A stretch of DNA of 64,000 nucleotides from Saccharomonospora azurea NA-128 (lineage in GTDB: Bacteria > Actinomycetota > Actinomycetes > Mycobacteriales > Pseudonocardiaceae), in NCBI RefSeq assembly GCF_000231055.2, contig NZ_CM001466.1, positions 4,440,911 through 4,504,910 on the forward strand. Direction: 5' to 3'. This document shows, one piece after another, positions 1 to 8,780 of the stretch; the first letter of the stretch is position 1; every line of letters begins with the position of its first letter. Below the pieces are notes generated by a model, which worked only from the letters and a program-made list of their open reading frames with translations, did not search any database and had not been told where the DNA came from. A program made the translations under genes and the position numbers.

Positions 1-174
1 CGCAAGCTGTTCGCCGACTACCTCGCCGAGGCACGGCAGGCATGGACGCCCGACGTGACCATTTCTCCGGCATGGGTTCGGCAGGTCACCGATTGTTCGC
101 GTGGGTTGTCTTCGCGACTGGCGGAGGCACTCGCGGCCGAGGTGAAAGGCGAGGTGATGTCTCGTGAACGGTGA
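1..174 (+). CDS. C-terminal fragment of an integrative-element protein (cut by window start)
   Basis: An open frame runs from the first base to a TGA at 172-174 and encodes the last 57 residues of a protein that begins outside the window. The tail is rich in Ala, Glu and Arg and has no motif I recognise. It overlaps the start of the FtsK-like gene by 11 bases, so the two are probably co-transcribed. Its place just before a TraB-type translocase suggests another gene of the same integrative element, but that is context only. Confidence 0.5.
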   Translation, partial: RKLFADYLAEARQAWTPDVTISPAWVRQVTDCSRGLSSRLAEALAAEVKGEVMSRER

Positions 175-2290
175 CGACCAAGAGTTCGTGAACACCTCGT
201 CGCTCATGCAAAGGGGACCGAGTGACCTGGAAGCGGCGGATCCCGTGTTCGACGCGGAACTGGTCGAAGAGCTGCCGCATCCCGTGGTGCCAATCCCGCT
301 GCGGCGACGGTTCGTGCGTTGGTGGCGTTCATTGCCCCGTGTGCCGTCAAGCCTGAAGAGCCGTGAACTCCTCACACAGGCGGCGAAGGATACGACCGTG
401 GCCGTCCTGCGGTCGCCGTGGCGGTACCTGCGGGCGGTTATCCGGGGCGTGCTGGCTGCGTTCCGGTGGTGGCGAAAGTGGGTCACCGTGCGGGACTACC
501 GAGAGGCCGCTGAAGAGGTGCAGAAGCTCGCCGACCGATTCACCGAGATCCGAGAGCTGACGCTGTTCCGATGGAAGGTGACGGGCGCAGCCATTGTCGC
601 GTTGGCGATGGCGGCCGTGGTCACAGCAGTCCTCTACGGCAGCGGTCCGTTATGGGCGGCAGCGTTTGTCTCGTCGGCAGTACTGGCATGGCTGGGCAGG
701 AGGAAGGACGGCAGTCCAGGCCGTAAGCCGACATTGGCCGGAGCGCGAACGCTGGGCTGGACGATAGATCCACAGGTGTTGGTTGACGCCTTCAGGGACG
801 CCAAGCTGATCGGCAAAGACGAGACCCTGCGGCTGGTTGAACGTGCCACGCGCGTCGGCGACGGTTGGGCGGTGACGGTCGACCTGCCCGCCACACGCAA
901 GGCCGCCGACGTCATCAAACATCGGGAGGCACTCGCGTCGGCACTCGCGGTCGATGAAATCCAACTGATCGTGGAGCGCGTGCGCGGCAACGGTGGACAT
1001 GCTGGACGGGTATCGATGTGGGTCGCCGACGAAGACCCGTACGCCACCTCACCGCAACGGACACCGCTGCTCGGTGCCTCTCACTGGGATGCGTGGCGAC
1101 CGGTGCCGTTCGGCGTCGACGCGAGAGGACGCCGCATCGACCTGCCATTGGTGTGGACGTCGCTGCTCGTCGGCGCGATCCCACGCCAAGGCAAGACGTT
1201 CGCGACGCGATTGGCCGCCGCGGGTCTCATCCTCGACGCACACACCCGGCTCTACGTGGCCGACTTCAAAGCAGGGAAGGACTGGATGGCAGCCGAGCAT
1301 GTCGCCCACCGGTTCCTCTCCGGTGACGAACCGAGCGACGTCCTGACACTGAAGGACTGGCTGGTCGAACTGGTCGCGGAAGTGCAGGGCCGATACCGGC
1401 GCATGCGGGAACTGGACGATGAGACATGCCCAGAGTCGAAGCTGACACCCGCCATGTCACGTGACCCGTCGCTGGACATGCCCGTCACCGCGCTCGTCAT
1501 CGATGAGGTCCAGGTGCCATTGGAGGACCGCACACCTGTCGAAGTGCAGGGCAGGAAGATGACAGCGGGCGAGTACATCGGCGAGCTGCTTACGTGGCTG
1601 GCCAAGAAAGCACCCGCAGCGGGAGTCGTCCTGATCCTGGCCACTCAGCGCCCCGACTCGAAGACCATCCCGTCAGGTCTGCGGGCCGTGCTCGGCACGC
1701 GGTTCGCGCTGCGTGTGATGGACTGGCGAGACAGCAACATCGTGCTGGGGGAGCAGATGAACACCCGAGGCTACGACAGCAGCCGCCTGCTGCCGTCTCA
1801 CAAGGGCGTCGGCATCCTGCGGCCGGACGGCGAGACCGACACCGGTGCGGACGCGGTCGCGGTGACCGTGCGGACGTACTACATGCCGGGCGACGACTGG
1901 CAGGAAATCTGTCACCGAGGCCGCGCGCTCCGGGAGAATGCCGGGACGCTCACTGGTCACGCAGCAGGTGAAGACACCACACTCAGCATCGACCATGCGG
2001 CCGTCGTGAAAGCCATCGGCGCGGGCAGCGATCCAGAACCGACGGCGGACCTCCCGGAACCTCTCGCCTCAGTGGTCGAGTACCTCGACACCCACGCGGA
2101 CGACCGGGACTTCGTACCCACGGCCGAGCTTGTCGACGCGCTCGACGTCGAACCGAACGCATTCGGGCGGCAGATGAGCGACCTCGGCTGCTCGTCACAA
2201 CGCAAGCGCGTCCCCACCGAGGACGGCGCAACACGGCAGGTACGCGGCTACCTCATCGCCGATATCCGCGCCGTAGTTGAGGAGTTGTGA
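164..2290 (+). CDS. FtsK/SpoIIIE (TraB-like) DNA translocase of an integrative conjugative element
   Basis: This 708-aa membrane-anchored ATPase probably pumps double-stranded DNA during conjugative transfer of the element. Hydrophobic segments lie at about residues 140-180. The motor domain follows, with a Walker A (GAIPRQGKT, about residue 340) and a Walker B (ALVIDEVQ, about 445), then an ATQRP motif typical of FtsK-type motors. The last 70 residues look like a small winged-helix, as expected for DNA recognition. The GTG start at 164 has an AAAGGCGAGGT box just upstream. Actinomycete integrative elements use a single TraB/FtsK protein for mycelial DNA transfer, and the size and layout agree with that; the precise role here is inferred. 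A strong hairpin follows the stop. Confidence 0.85.
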   Translation: MNGDDQEFVNTSSLMQRGPSDLEAADPVFDAELVEELPHPVVPIPLRRRFVRWWRSLPRVPSSLKSRELLTQAAKDTTVAVLRSPWRYLRAVIRGVLAAFRWWRKWVTVRDYREAAEEVQKLADRFTEIRELTLFRWKVTGAAIVALAMAAVVTAVLYGSGPLWAAAFVSSAVLAWLGRRKDGSPGRKPTLAGARTLGWTIDPQVLVDAFRDAKLIGKDETLRLVERATRVGDGWAVTVDLPATRKAADVIKHREALASALAVDEIQLIVERVRGNGGHAGRVSMWVADEDPYATSPQRTPLLGASHWDAWRPVPFGVDARGRRIDLPLVWTSLLVGAIPRQGKTFATRLAAAGLILDAHTRLYVADFKAGKDWMAAEHVAHRFLSGDEPSDVLTLKDWLVELVAEVQGRYRRMRELDDETCPESKLTPAMSRDPSLDMPVTALVIDEVQVPLEDRTPVEVQGRKMTAGEYIGELLTWLAKKAPAAGVVLILATQRPDSKTIPSGLRAVLGTRFALRVMDWRDSNIVLGEQMNTRGYDSSRLLPSHKGVGILRPDGETDTGADAVAVTVRTYYMPGDDWQEICHRGRALRENAGTLTGHAAGEDTTLSIDHAAVVKAIGAGSDPEPTADLPEPLASVVEYLDTHADDRDFVPTAELVDALDVEPNAFGRQMSDLGCSSQRKRVPTEDGATRQVRGYLIADIRAVVEEL

Positions 2291-2302
2291 GCCGTCACAA
2301 GC

Positions 2303-2341
2303 ACTGGGCTCCCGTCACACACGCCGTGACAGGAGCCCAGT
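2303..2341. terminator. hairpin between convergent genes
   Basis: ACTGGGCTCC at 2303-2312 pairs with GGAGCCCAGT at 2332-2341, and GTCAC/GTGAC pairs inside the loop. It lies 13 bases after the FtsK stop and just past the end of the convergent small-gene operon, so it probably terminates transcription from both sides. There is no T-tract, which is usual in high-GC actinomycetes. Confidence 0.7.
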
Positions 2342-2346
2342 CGTCC

Positions 2347-2568
2347 CTACCTGCGAAAACGTCGTCGGTGACACCTGTGACGCCACCAGCGGAAGCCGTC
2401 ACAACGACGTTCAGGAGGCCGTTTCGGCGGTGTTTCCGTGTCGTCGGCGGCTGTGCCGTCACATAACTCGGCCAGCGCGTCAGCCAGCGAGTCAAGCTGC
2501 AGAATCAGCTGAGCCATCCGCAGCTCGATCGTCGCAAGACGTCGCTCAATGTCATCCGAGTCGCTCAT
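2347..2568 (-). CDS. small hypothetical protein, coiled-coil N-terminus
   Basis: A 73-aa protein. Residues 1-40 form a heptad-like amphipathic helix (IERRLATIELRMAQLILQL), and the tail is very basic with several Arg, Trp, Cys and His. The start ATG overlaps the stop of the preceding minus-strand gene (ATGA), which supports translation. It is the last gene of a three-gene operon. I do not recognise the family; small basic proteins next to TraB genes are common in actinomycete integrative elements. Confidence 0.5.
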   Translation of the reverse strand: MSDSDDIERRLATIELRMAQLILQLDSLADALAELCDGTAADDTETPPKRPPERRCDGFRWWRHRCHRRRFRR

Positions 2569-2816
2569 GCGCTGGCCTCTTCGTTGTCGAGCAACCGAGG
2601 CCGGGGAGCGTTACGCAGACACGCCACGCACGGCATCCCGGCCGGACGGTCGAGTAACTCAAGCTGCCCCGGCCCGAACGCCGCGCCACACAGAGCCGCC
2701 AACCGCTTCGGCTTCCCGCCGCGCGGCAACGCGAACACGTGACACACCCGCCGCGTCTCGCCCACCGTTCCCCGCAACGGACGGGCGAGCACCAACAACT
2801 CGTCCACGCCTAGCAC
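2565..2816 (-). CDS. small Cys-containing hypothetical protein
   Basis: An 83-aa protein with three central and C-terminal cysteines, including CxxC (MPCVACL), which could bind zinc. It starts inside the end of the upstream minus-strand gene and its stop overlaps the next start, so it sits in a tightly coupled operon. The upstream gene encodes a similar Cys pattern (CGH...CAAC), so the two may share a short zinc-ribbon-like fold. The function is unknown. Confidence 0.55.
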   Translation of the reverse strand: MLGVDELLVLARPLRGTVGETRRVCHVFALPRGGKPKRLAALCGAAFGPGQLELLDRPAGMPCVACLRNAPRPRLLDNEEASA

Positions 2817-3229
2817 TTCGTGCCGTGGTGTCCGGCGGACACGGACGCATCAAAGTTGCAGCCCGTGTCCGCCGGGGACGAGGTCCGGTCATTCCGCGTG
2901 GAGGACACCACGCCGGGGAAGGGAACAACCGGAGATCGGAAGCGTGCGAACGCACGCCAGAAGAGACTGTGACGCTGTGGCAGGGGTTCCGAGTCCTGGC
3001 GGGCCGCGAGAAACTCTCGGTTGAGCGCAAGCCGATCAACGCACGCCGCACAGGTCGCGTCCGGTGCGACCAGCATCGATCCGGGCCGTGCGACGTGCCC
3101 GCACACGGCACGAAACAGCCCTTGAGTGCGGCGCGGCCCGTGTGCGAACTCCTCGTCAGTGACCGCGTGCTCCAGCCCATCAGCCTCACACCGATGCCAC
3201 ACGACGTACAACGACAGGTTCGTAACCAA
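2810..3229 (-). CDS. hypothetical protein with CGH...CAAC Cys motif
   Basis: This protein is 139 aa from a TTG at 3229. I chose that start because a strong GGGAGGGG box lies seven bases upstream; an ATG at 3304 would add 25 residues without a clear ribosome binding site. The N-terminal half (LYVVWHRCEADG...GLFRAVCGHVARPGS...CAACVDRL) looks like a zinc-binding module, while the C-terminal third is low in features. It is the first gene of a minus-strand operon divergent from the XRE regulator at 3354, which could control it. The family is not identified. Confidence 0.55.
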   Translation of the reverse strand: MVTNLSLYVVWHRCEADGLEHAVTDEEFAHGPRRTQGLFRAVCGHVARPGSMLVAPDATCAACVDRLALNREFLAARQDSEPLPQRHSLFWRAFARFRSPVVPFPGVVSSTRNDRTSSPADTGCNFDASVSAGHHGTKC

Positions 3230-3353
3230 AGCTGATCCCCTCCCGAACCTCGAAAGCCGCTCACCAGCAGCAACGATCTGTGACAGACTGAAACCAGCGT
3301 GCAATCAGCGGTGACGTCAGCAGAACGACACGGACCCGACATGAGGCCGACAT

Positions 3354-4529
3354 ATGGGGACCACAGACCAGCCGGACACGACCAAGCCGAGGCACCCGCG
3401 CACTGTCCTGGACCACCAAATACGTGACGTGCGCAAAGAGACGTTGCAGGAGTTCGCCGAGTACGCCGAACGCTTCGCCCGCGACCACGGCGAACCCGGC
3501 ACCCTCAGCCAGCGACACCTAGAACGTTTGGTGGCGGGCCAAGGACCGAACGGCAAGCCCCTGGGCAAGCCACGCCCGGCAACGGCCCGGCTACTGGAAT
3601 GTATCTTCGGCATGCCGATAGACGTCCTGCTCTCGCCGTACATGCCGGACGATGACCGGGCCGAGCTGGACAACAGCGAACACGAATTCCGCGCCCGACT
3701 GCGAACCTCAGCACGGGTGGACGTCGGAGTGATCGATGTCCTGCGGCAACAGCTCAACCTCATCCGGCGGCTAGACCGTCAACTGGGAGCCCGGACAGTG
3801 CAGACCGAAGTAGCTGCGAAGGTGCAACAAACCACCGAGCTGATGCAGTACTCGACCATGCCGTACACACGCGCCGAACTTGCGGCCCTGCTGTCCGAAC
3901 TCTGCACGCTTGCAGGCTGGCAAGCACTCGACCGCGCCCAAATGGCAACTGCGTGGCGATACTACGAACAAGCTAAGGCGGCTGCCAGTGAGTCTGGGGA
4001 CAAGTCGTTCGAAGCCCACGCCATGGCAGAACAGGCCTTCGTACTGATCGACATAGGCGAGATCAGCAATGCAGTCGAACTACTGACGCATGTCCGCTCG
4101 AACGCCCAACGTCACGCGCCCCACATGCTCAAGGCGTGGCTGGCTGCCGCTTGCGGGGAGGCATACGCAGCGGAGAATCGTCGGGGTACGGCGCTCCGAG
4201 CGTTCGACGAAGCGGACGCCTTGCTACGTGCGCAGCAGCAGAAGGATTCGTGTCCCTACGTTGCCCTCGACCCAGTCCACCTTGCCCGATGGCGCGGGCA
4301 TGCACTTGCTCGCCTCAGAGAGGCCGAGGCAGTCACCGTGCTGACAGACGCGCTCAGCCACCTCGACCCGAGTTTCGCCCGTGCCCAAGCAGCGCTCCGA
4401 ATCGACCTTGTGATCGCCTTGTCGCACAACGAAATGCCAGAGGAGGCACGTAAGCAAGGCGAGCGTGCAATTGCTCTTGTCGCCGAGATTGGGTCTAGAC
4501 GACAGCAGCGGAGGCTGTCGGGAGTGTAA
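3354..4529 (+). CDS. XRE-type regulator with TPR-like C-terminal domain
   Basis: This 391-aa protein starts with about 80 residues that fit a helix-turn-helix of the kind in integrative-element regulators (TLSQRHLERLVAG...RPATARLLECIFGMPIDVLL). About 300 helical residues follow, resembling tetratricopeptide repeats (AWRYYEQAKAAA, ALRAFDEADALL). In this family the TPR part often senses a peptide or protein signal; I infer control of transfer or maintenance genes. It is divergent from the small-gene operon ending at 3229, with 124 bases between, which is room for a shared operator. The ATG at 3354 is the likeliest start. Confidence 0.75.
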   Translation: MGTTDQPDTTKPRHPRTVLDHQIRDVRKETLQEFAEYAERFARDHGEPGTLSQRHLERLVAGQGPNGKPLGKPRPATARLLECIFGMPIDVLLSPYMPDDDRAELDNSEHEFRARLRTSARVDVGVIDVLRQQLNLIRRLDRQLGARTVQTEVAAKVQQTTELMQYSTMPYTRAELAALLSELCTLAGWQALDRAQMATAWRYYEQAKAAASESGDKSFEAHAMAEQAFVLIDIGEISNAVELLTHVRSNAQRHAPHMLKAWLAAACGEAYAAENRRGTALRAFDEADALLRAQQQKDSCPYVALDPVHLARWRGHALARLREAEAVTVLTDALSHLDPSFARAQAALRIDLVIALSHNEMPEEARKQGERAIALVAEIGSRRQQRRLSGV

Positions 4530-4543
4530 TAGGGTTCCTAGCC

Positions 4544-4588
4544 TTGTGATTGACCGGTTCATCGGCTCCTCGAACGGAATTATCACAA
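4544..4588. repeat. imperfect inverted repeat between regulator and ABC-3C operon
   Basis: TTGTGATTGACCGGTTC at 4544-4560 pairs with GAACGGAATTATCACAA at 4572-4588, matching at 12 or more positions in the arms. It lies 15 bases after the regulator stop. It could be a terminator, an operator, or the joint where the defence operon was inserted; the sequence alone does not decide. Confidence 0.45.
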
Positions 4589-4763
4589 TAGTCAATCGAT
4601 AACTGAGTCAGGTAACCAGGTGCAGCCGGGGGTGGTCTTCGCCGTTCCACCCAGCACATAATCTAGGTTGGCCCACACGGCGGCTTCCGACGCGATGTAC
4701 GAGGTGATACGACTACGTAGCGTCGAACTTGCGTTATGCCAAGGTGCGGGGGAGGGGATGTGG

Positions 4764-5891
4764 ATGGTTGCGTCGGAGGAAGCGGCCGGAGGGGAGCCTG
4801 ACCTCATCTTCAAGGGCATCCCAGAGCCGAACTCGCCCTCCCTGGTCCTGCTGGCACCTGTCATGCAGGGTGCACCCCTGCTAACTCCGAAGCAGTACCT
4901 GTACACCTACTCGGATGAGGAGTGGGAGAACTTCACCGTCGAGTGGGTACGCGCTCTCGGCCACCCATATGTGTTGGTAACGCGTATGGGAGGAGCCGGG
5001 GACCGAGGCGCGGACGTGGCCGCCTGCCTGACTCGGCAGGGCACGAACGGTGAGTGGCACTGCTATCAGTGCAAGCACTACGAGGATGCGCTCAGGCCAG
5101 CAGATGCCTGGCCAGAAATGGTGAAGATCTTCGCGGCGAAGGTGCTCGGCGTGTACGAATTGCCGACCCGCTACGTCTTCGTGGCACCGAAGATCGGCTC
5201 CTACCTGACTCGGTACTTGGCTAATCCGGCCACTCTGAAAGAGGAGTTCTTCAAAGCATGGCGCAAAGCAGACTCCAAGCTTGGCGCAGACTTGGATGCG
5301 GACAACCGTGCAGCGGTGGAAGCGCTCGCCCGAAACACTGACTTCTCTATGTTCGAGGCACGGGACATGGAGTGGATCCTTCAGCTGCACAGCAAGACGC
5401 CGCACCATGCCCGGCGCTTCCCGGAACCCCTCAAACCCCGGCCAGCCATCGAGCGCCCTCCGGCGGAGCAACGCGAGCATGAGGTGGTCTACGTCCAAAA
5501 ACTCCTAGCCACTTACAACGAGAAGTACGGCCTGCAGCTGCAGACCCTCCAGGAGGCTCGCGACCATGCTAGAACGCAACAGCACTTCGCACGTCAGCGA
5601 GAAGCCTTCTACAGTGCTGAGTCGTTGCGAGTATTCGCCCGCGAGAGCGTTCCGTACGAGACGTTCGAGGCGGTTGAGTCCGATCTCTTCGAGACCGTGA
5701 TTGAAGTCGAGGAGCGCGAGTACGGTCTCGGTTATGAGCGGTTGACTGCCGTTCTGGAGGCGGCCGCAAACCACCAGCCGAACCCTGCCAATATTCTCGC
5801 TCCAGTTATCACTGTCCGTGACCGCAAGGGTCTGTGCCATCATCTCGCCAACGACAACCGACTGAGCTGGTGCAAAGAGGAGTCACAGTGA
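4764..5891 (+). CDS. ABC-3C effector: restriction-endonuclease-fold protein with ABC-3C C-terminal domain
   Basis: About 375 aa from the ATG at 4764, which has a GGAGGGG box six bases upstream; in-frame starts at 4668 (TTG), 4695 and 4758 are possible. The N-terminal half has an endonuclease-like pattern: FTVEWVRALG, then GGAGDRGADVAA, then WHCYQCKHY, matching the D...QxK core of the Mrr/REase fold. The C-terminal half (FARQREAFYSAESLRVFAR... DRKGLCHHLANDNRLSW) resembles the C-terminal adaptor of ABC three-component (ABC-3C) systems, in which an SMC-like ATPase and a middle component gate a toxic effector. I infer that sensing of invading DNA releases a DNase. The stop overlaps the next gene by GTGA. 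Confidence 0.8.
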   Translation: MVASEEAAGGEPDLIFKGIPEPNSPSLVLLAPVMQGAPLLTPKQYLYTYSDEEWENFTVEWVRALGHPYVLVTRMGGAGDRGADVAACLTRQGTNGEWHCYQCKHYEDALRPADAWPEMVKIFAAKVLGVYELPTRYVFVAPKIGSYLTRYLANPATLKEEFFKAWRKADSKLGADLDADNRAAVEALARNTDFSMFEARDMEWILQLHSKTPHHARRFPEPLKPRPAIERPPAEQREHEVVYVQKLLATYNEKYGLQLQTLQEARDHARTQQHFARQREAFYSAESLRVFARESVPYETFEAVESDLFETVIEVEEREYGLGYERLTAVLEAAANHQPNPANILAPVITVRDRKGLCHHLANDNRLSWCKEESQ

Positions 5892-6370
5892 ATCCTCTTA
5901 ACAGCCCGCTGGAAGTCGGTATCCGTGCTTTGGTCCTGTTGACAGAGACCTTCCCTCGGCGGCTCGACGTTGCGCAGCTCGTCTATCTTGACCACGCGAT
6001 GCTCCACAGTGGAGACTTCGACAGCGGTCCGGCCAGTCTCCACCCAGACCTTCCCATCGGGCCTGGCGAAATTGGTATGCGCCGTCGGCTCATCGAACAG
6101 GGACTTATCGTGCTGATGCGAGCCGGCCTCGCCGACATGACCGCCACCGAGGCCGGGTTCCTCTACGGCGCAACCGAGGAAGCCGCCAGTTTTCTTGACG
6201 TCCTCGAAGCCCCCTACCTAGGCCAGCTCAAAGAACGCGCGGAGTGGCTGACCTCGTCGTACATTCATGAAGGAATGGACGTTCGCGACGGCATGAAACA
6301 GATCACCCAGAAGTGGGCCGACGATTTCCGTGCTGACGCCCCTAACCTTGGGGAGGACGAAGACCAGTGA
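5888..6370 (+). CDS. ABC-3C system middle component
   Basis: This 160-aa protein starts at a GTG that overlaps the effector stop and ends inside the ATPase start, so all three genes are translationally coupled. The pattern near the N-terminus (NPLNSPLEVGIRALVLL, then LVYLDHAMLHSGDF) and the mostly helical remainder resemble the winged-helix-like middle components of ABC-3C systems. Its presumed role is to bridge ATPase and effector. The start at 5888 is set by the overlap; longer in-frame versions would run into the upstream gene. The subtype is an estimate. Confidence 0.75.
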   Translation: MNPLNSPLEVGIRALVLLTETFPRRLDVAQLVYLDHAMLHSGDFDSGPASLHPDLPIGPGEIGMRRRLIEQGLIVLMRAGLADMTATEAGFLYGATEEAASFLDVLEAPYLGQLKERAEWLTSSYIHEGMDVRDGMKQITQKWADDFRADAPNLGEDEDQ

Positions 6371-8184
6371 GCTCTCTTACGCTGCTCCACCTAACTTTCG
6401 TCGGCCCCGGAAAACCGCCTGCCACGGTGGAATTTGGGCCGCACTTGACCGTCATCTACGGTGCCTCGGACACTGGTAAGTCCTTCATCGTCGAAGCCAT
6501 CGACTACATGCTCGGTGCCAGTAGCCTCAAAAAAATCCAGGAAGCTGACGGATACACCCGAATCCTGCTTGGCCTTCGCTTGGCTGACGGCCGAACCGTT
6601 ACCCTCTCACGTGCCTCCGACGGCAACAAGGTCGACGTTCACAGCGGAGACCTTCGCGCACTCACTAGCGCGGCCCCGGAGAAGACTCTCAACGTTAAAC
6701 ACAACAGCAAAAGTGAAAACAATCTGTCCCGATATCTGCTTAAACTCATCAGAGCTGACGGTCGCAACCTCCTAAAGAACCAGCGTGGCGAACTGGTCTC
6801 TCTCAGCTTCCGTCATCTGGCCCACCTCTGTGTCATCAGCGAGACGCAGATGGCCGCGCCCCGCTCACCAGTTCTCACGAGCGGGCAGAAAACCAACCTC
6901 ACCGCAGAGAAATCGGTCTTCAAGTATCTGCTGACCGGGGAAGATGAACCGGAGAGGCCAAAGGGTGCGAGCAATATCGAGAAGAAGGTCGGTAAAGGCA
7001 AGATTGATCTCCTCGACCAGCTCATCACCGACACACGAGACAGCCTCACTTTCAAGGTGAACGAAACTGAACTACGCGAACAACTCGTTCTTCTCGAAAC
7101 TGCCTTGGCTAGCAAATCGGCGGCCATCGGAGAACTGATCACCGATCGGTCCGTCCTTCTGGAGCGGACACGCGCTCTGGAAGTACAGATTACCGACAAT
7201 CGTGTCCGCGCTGGCGAAGTCCAGACACTCCTCGCCCGCTTTCTACTGCTGCGCCAGCAGTACGAGTCAGACCTCGCTCGTTTGCAGATGGTTGCTGAAG
7301 TCGGAAATCTCCTCGGATACTTCCGCAGTGGAACGTGCGTATTCTGCGGCGCCGCCCCCGAACACCAGAAGGCCGGCCATCACCTTCACGAGGCTACACA
7401 GCTCCAGGCCGCCGTCACTGCAGAGACCCGTAAGACTACCGAACTCCACACCGATCTACTCACCACCATCCAGGACTTGGAAGGCCAACTAAACAGCCTG
7501 GGCCACGCACACGCCGCTTTTCAGGCCCAGACAGAAGCGCTACGCCGCAGCCTGGCTGTCCTCGACGAACGCTTGACCCCGTTGAACGACGACAATCAGG
7601 AGCTTTTGGCCACCCGTTCACGGATTCAGACGGACCTCGCTGTCCACGCCCAGATCCGGCGACTCGAAGATCTGAAGACCAGCCTGTCGAGTACACCGGA
7701 AGATCGACCACCGGCTCGGCTAGAGGGCATCCCAGCCGCTAACCTTGTCGAGTTTGAGCGTATGCTCCAGGAAATGCTGCAGTCTTGGAAGGTGCCCGGC
7801 GATAACCGTGTCATCTATGACCAGAAAACAGCAGAGATCACCGTTGATGGCCGCTCTAGGAATAGTCGCGGCAAAGGAATGCGCTCGATCATCCACGCTG
7901 CTTTCTCCGCTACTCTCGCCCTGTACACTACCGCTCGAGACCTCCCGCACCCCGGTTTTGTCGTCCTGGACTCACCGGTGCTCACCTACCGCGAGCCGCA
8001 CGAGGAAGACGTTCAGCTCACACATAACGTCGTCGAGCATTTTTATCGCGGTCTGCTCAACGGTTTTCCTACCCAGACCATCGTCGTGGAGAACGGCGAC
8101 CCACCCAGGGATCTGGGCTCGTACGCCACGGTGTACGCCTTCAGCACCGAAAGGTCGAACCGTGCCGGGTTCTTCCCAGCATAG
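6367..8184 (+). CDS. ABC-3C SMC/Rad50-like ATPase with Cys-x2-Cys hook
   Basis: This 605-aa ATPase has a Walker A at about residue 34 (GASDTGKSF), a long coiled coil broken near residue 322 by GTCVFCGAAPEHQ, and a C-terminal half with a signature-like SRGKGMR and a Walker B at about 528 (FVVLDSP). The CVFC pair resembles the zinc hook that joins two Rad50 coils. In ABC-3C systems this subunit is thought to sense foreign nucleic acid and activate the effector encoded two genes upstream. The operon is visibly richer in A+T than its neighbours, which suggests separate acquisition. Confidence 0.85.
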   Translation: MSSLTLLHLTFVGPGKPPATVEFGPHLTVIYGASDTGKSFIVEAIDYMLGASSLKKIQEADGYTRILLGLRLADGRTVTLSRASDGNKVDVHSGDLRALTSAAPEKTLNVKHNSKSENNLSRYLLKLIRADGRNLLKNQRGELVSLSFRHLAHLCVISETQMAAPRSPVLTSGQKTNLTAEKSVFKYLLTGEDEPERPKGASNIEKKVGKGKIDLLDQLITDTRDSLTFKVNETELREQLVLLETALASKSAAIGELITDRSVLLERTRALEVQITDNRVRAGEVQTLLARFLLLRQQYESDLARLQMVAEVGNLLGYFRSGTCVFCGAAPEHQKAGHHLHEATQLQAAVTAETRKTTELHTDLLTTIQDLEGQLNSLGHAHAAFQAQTEALRRSLAVLDERLTPLNDDNQELLATRSRIQTDLAVHAQIRRLEDLKTSLSSTPEDRPPARLEGIPAANLVEFERMLQEMLQSWKVPGDNRVIYDQKTAEITVDGRSRNSRGKGMRSIIHAAFSATLALYTTARDLPHPGFVVLDSPVLTYREPHEEDVQLTHNVVEHFYRGLLNGFPTQTIVVENGDPPRDLGSYATVYAFSTERSNRAGFFPA

Positions 8185-8424
8185 GCGGCGAACTGATGCA
8201 CTCCCTCGACTGACACCACGGATGTATCGGCCGCGTGATCGGCCTGCATTCCAGGAGAGGCGCAAGCCTGCACATCCGTAATACAGAGGCGTAGCGCTCG
8301 GCCGCTGCGGAGGACGTGGCTTCATGAGCTCCAACTGCGCAGGAGAGCGAACTTGACATCGCCATCGTGGACCGCGCCATAACGCGACTCGACCGCATGG
8401 CTCGAACGGCGTAATCTCTGCGGC

Positions 8425-8445
8425 TTGTCCATGGTTTTGTCCATG
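8425..8445. repeat. tandem TTGTCCATG repeats beside left att-like site
   Basis: TTGTCCATG occurs at 8425-8433 and 8437-8445. The same pair (CTGTCCATG at 27063 and TTGTCCATG at 27075) sits at nearly the same distance from the right att-like site: 134 bases versus 137 to the end of the core. Matching spacing at both ends suggests recombinase arm-type sites or the conserved tail of a lost integrase gene. Confidence 0.5.
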
Positions 8446-8520
8446 AACTGGTCTCGGACAGTGCTTCTGATGCGATCGTTTGGCCAACCGTTGGGCGCTC
8501 CGCCTGCGGTTCCCTCTAAC

Positions 8521-8579
8521 GGGTGATTTTGCGGCCTCATAATCCCTTGACCGCGGGTTCGAGTCCCGCCCGGCCCACC
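8521..8579 (+). repeat. left att-like site: 3' half of a tRNA(CAU)
   Basis: The sequence contains an anticodon-loop-like CTCATAA, a T-arm (GGGTTCGAGTCCC) and an acceptor strand ending CGGCCCACC. No matching D-arm or 5' acceptor precedes it, so it is not a whole tRNA. It matches 27162-27220 at 57 of 59 positions. Such duplicated tRNA 3' ends are the usual trace of site-specific integration. Confidence 0.8.
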
Positions 8580-8754
8580 CGTCTGACCAGGCAAGACGGC
8601 ATTCCCCCTTCGGATCCAAGATCGTATGTTCATGGGTGGATCGTTGCCGTGGTCCTGGCTGTAGTCGAACGCTGTCTGTCATGACTGGGGTAGAGCAGAG
8701 GAGCGACCGCCGAGGGAGGGGCAACATCCGCCGCCGCAGTGGCACGTTGTGGGT

Positions 8755-8780
8755 GCGGGTTCGAGTCCCGCCCGGCCCAC
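8755..8780 (+). repeat. third partial copy of the tRNA 3' end
   Basis: GCGGGTTCGAGTCCCG and the following CCCGGCCCAC are identical to the T-arm and acceptor end of both flanking att-like sites, and GACCAGGCAA follows both left-hand copies at nearly the same place. The anticodon region is not conserved. This looks like an older or partial att site, consistent with repeated integrations at one tRNA gene. Confidence 0.65.

Noticed and set aside
8503..8579. Possible intact tRNA-Met(CAU) gene
   Set aside because: The bases before the anticodon region do not form a D-arm or pair with the acceptor strand; the same holds for 27145-27220.
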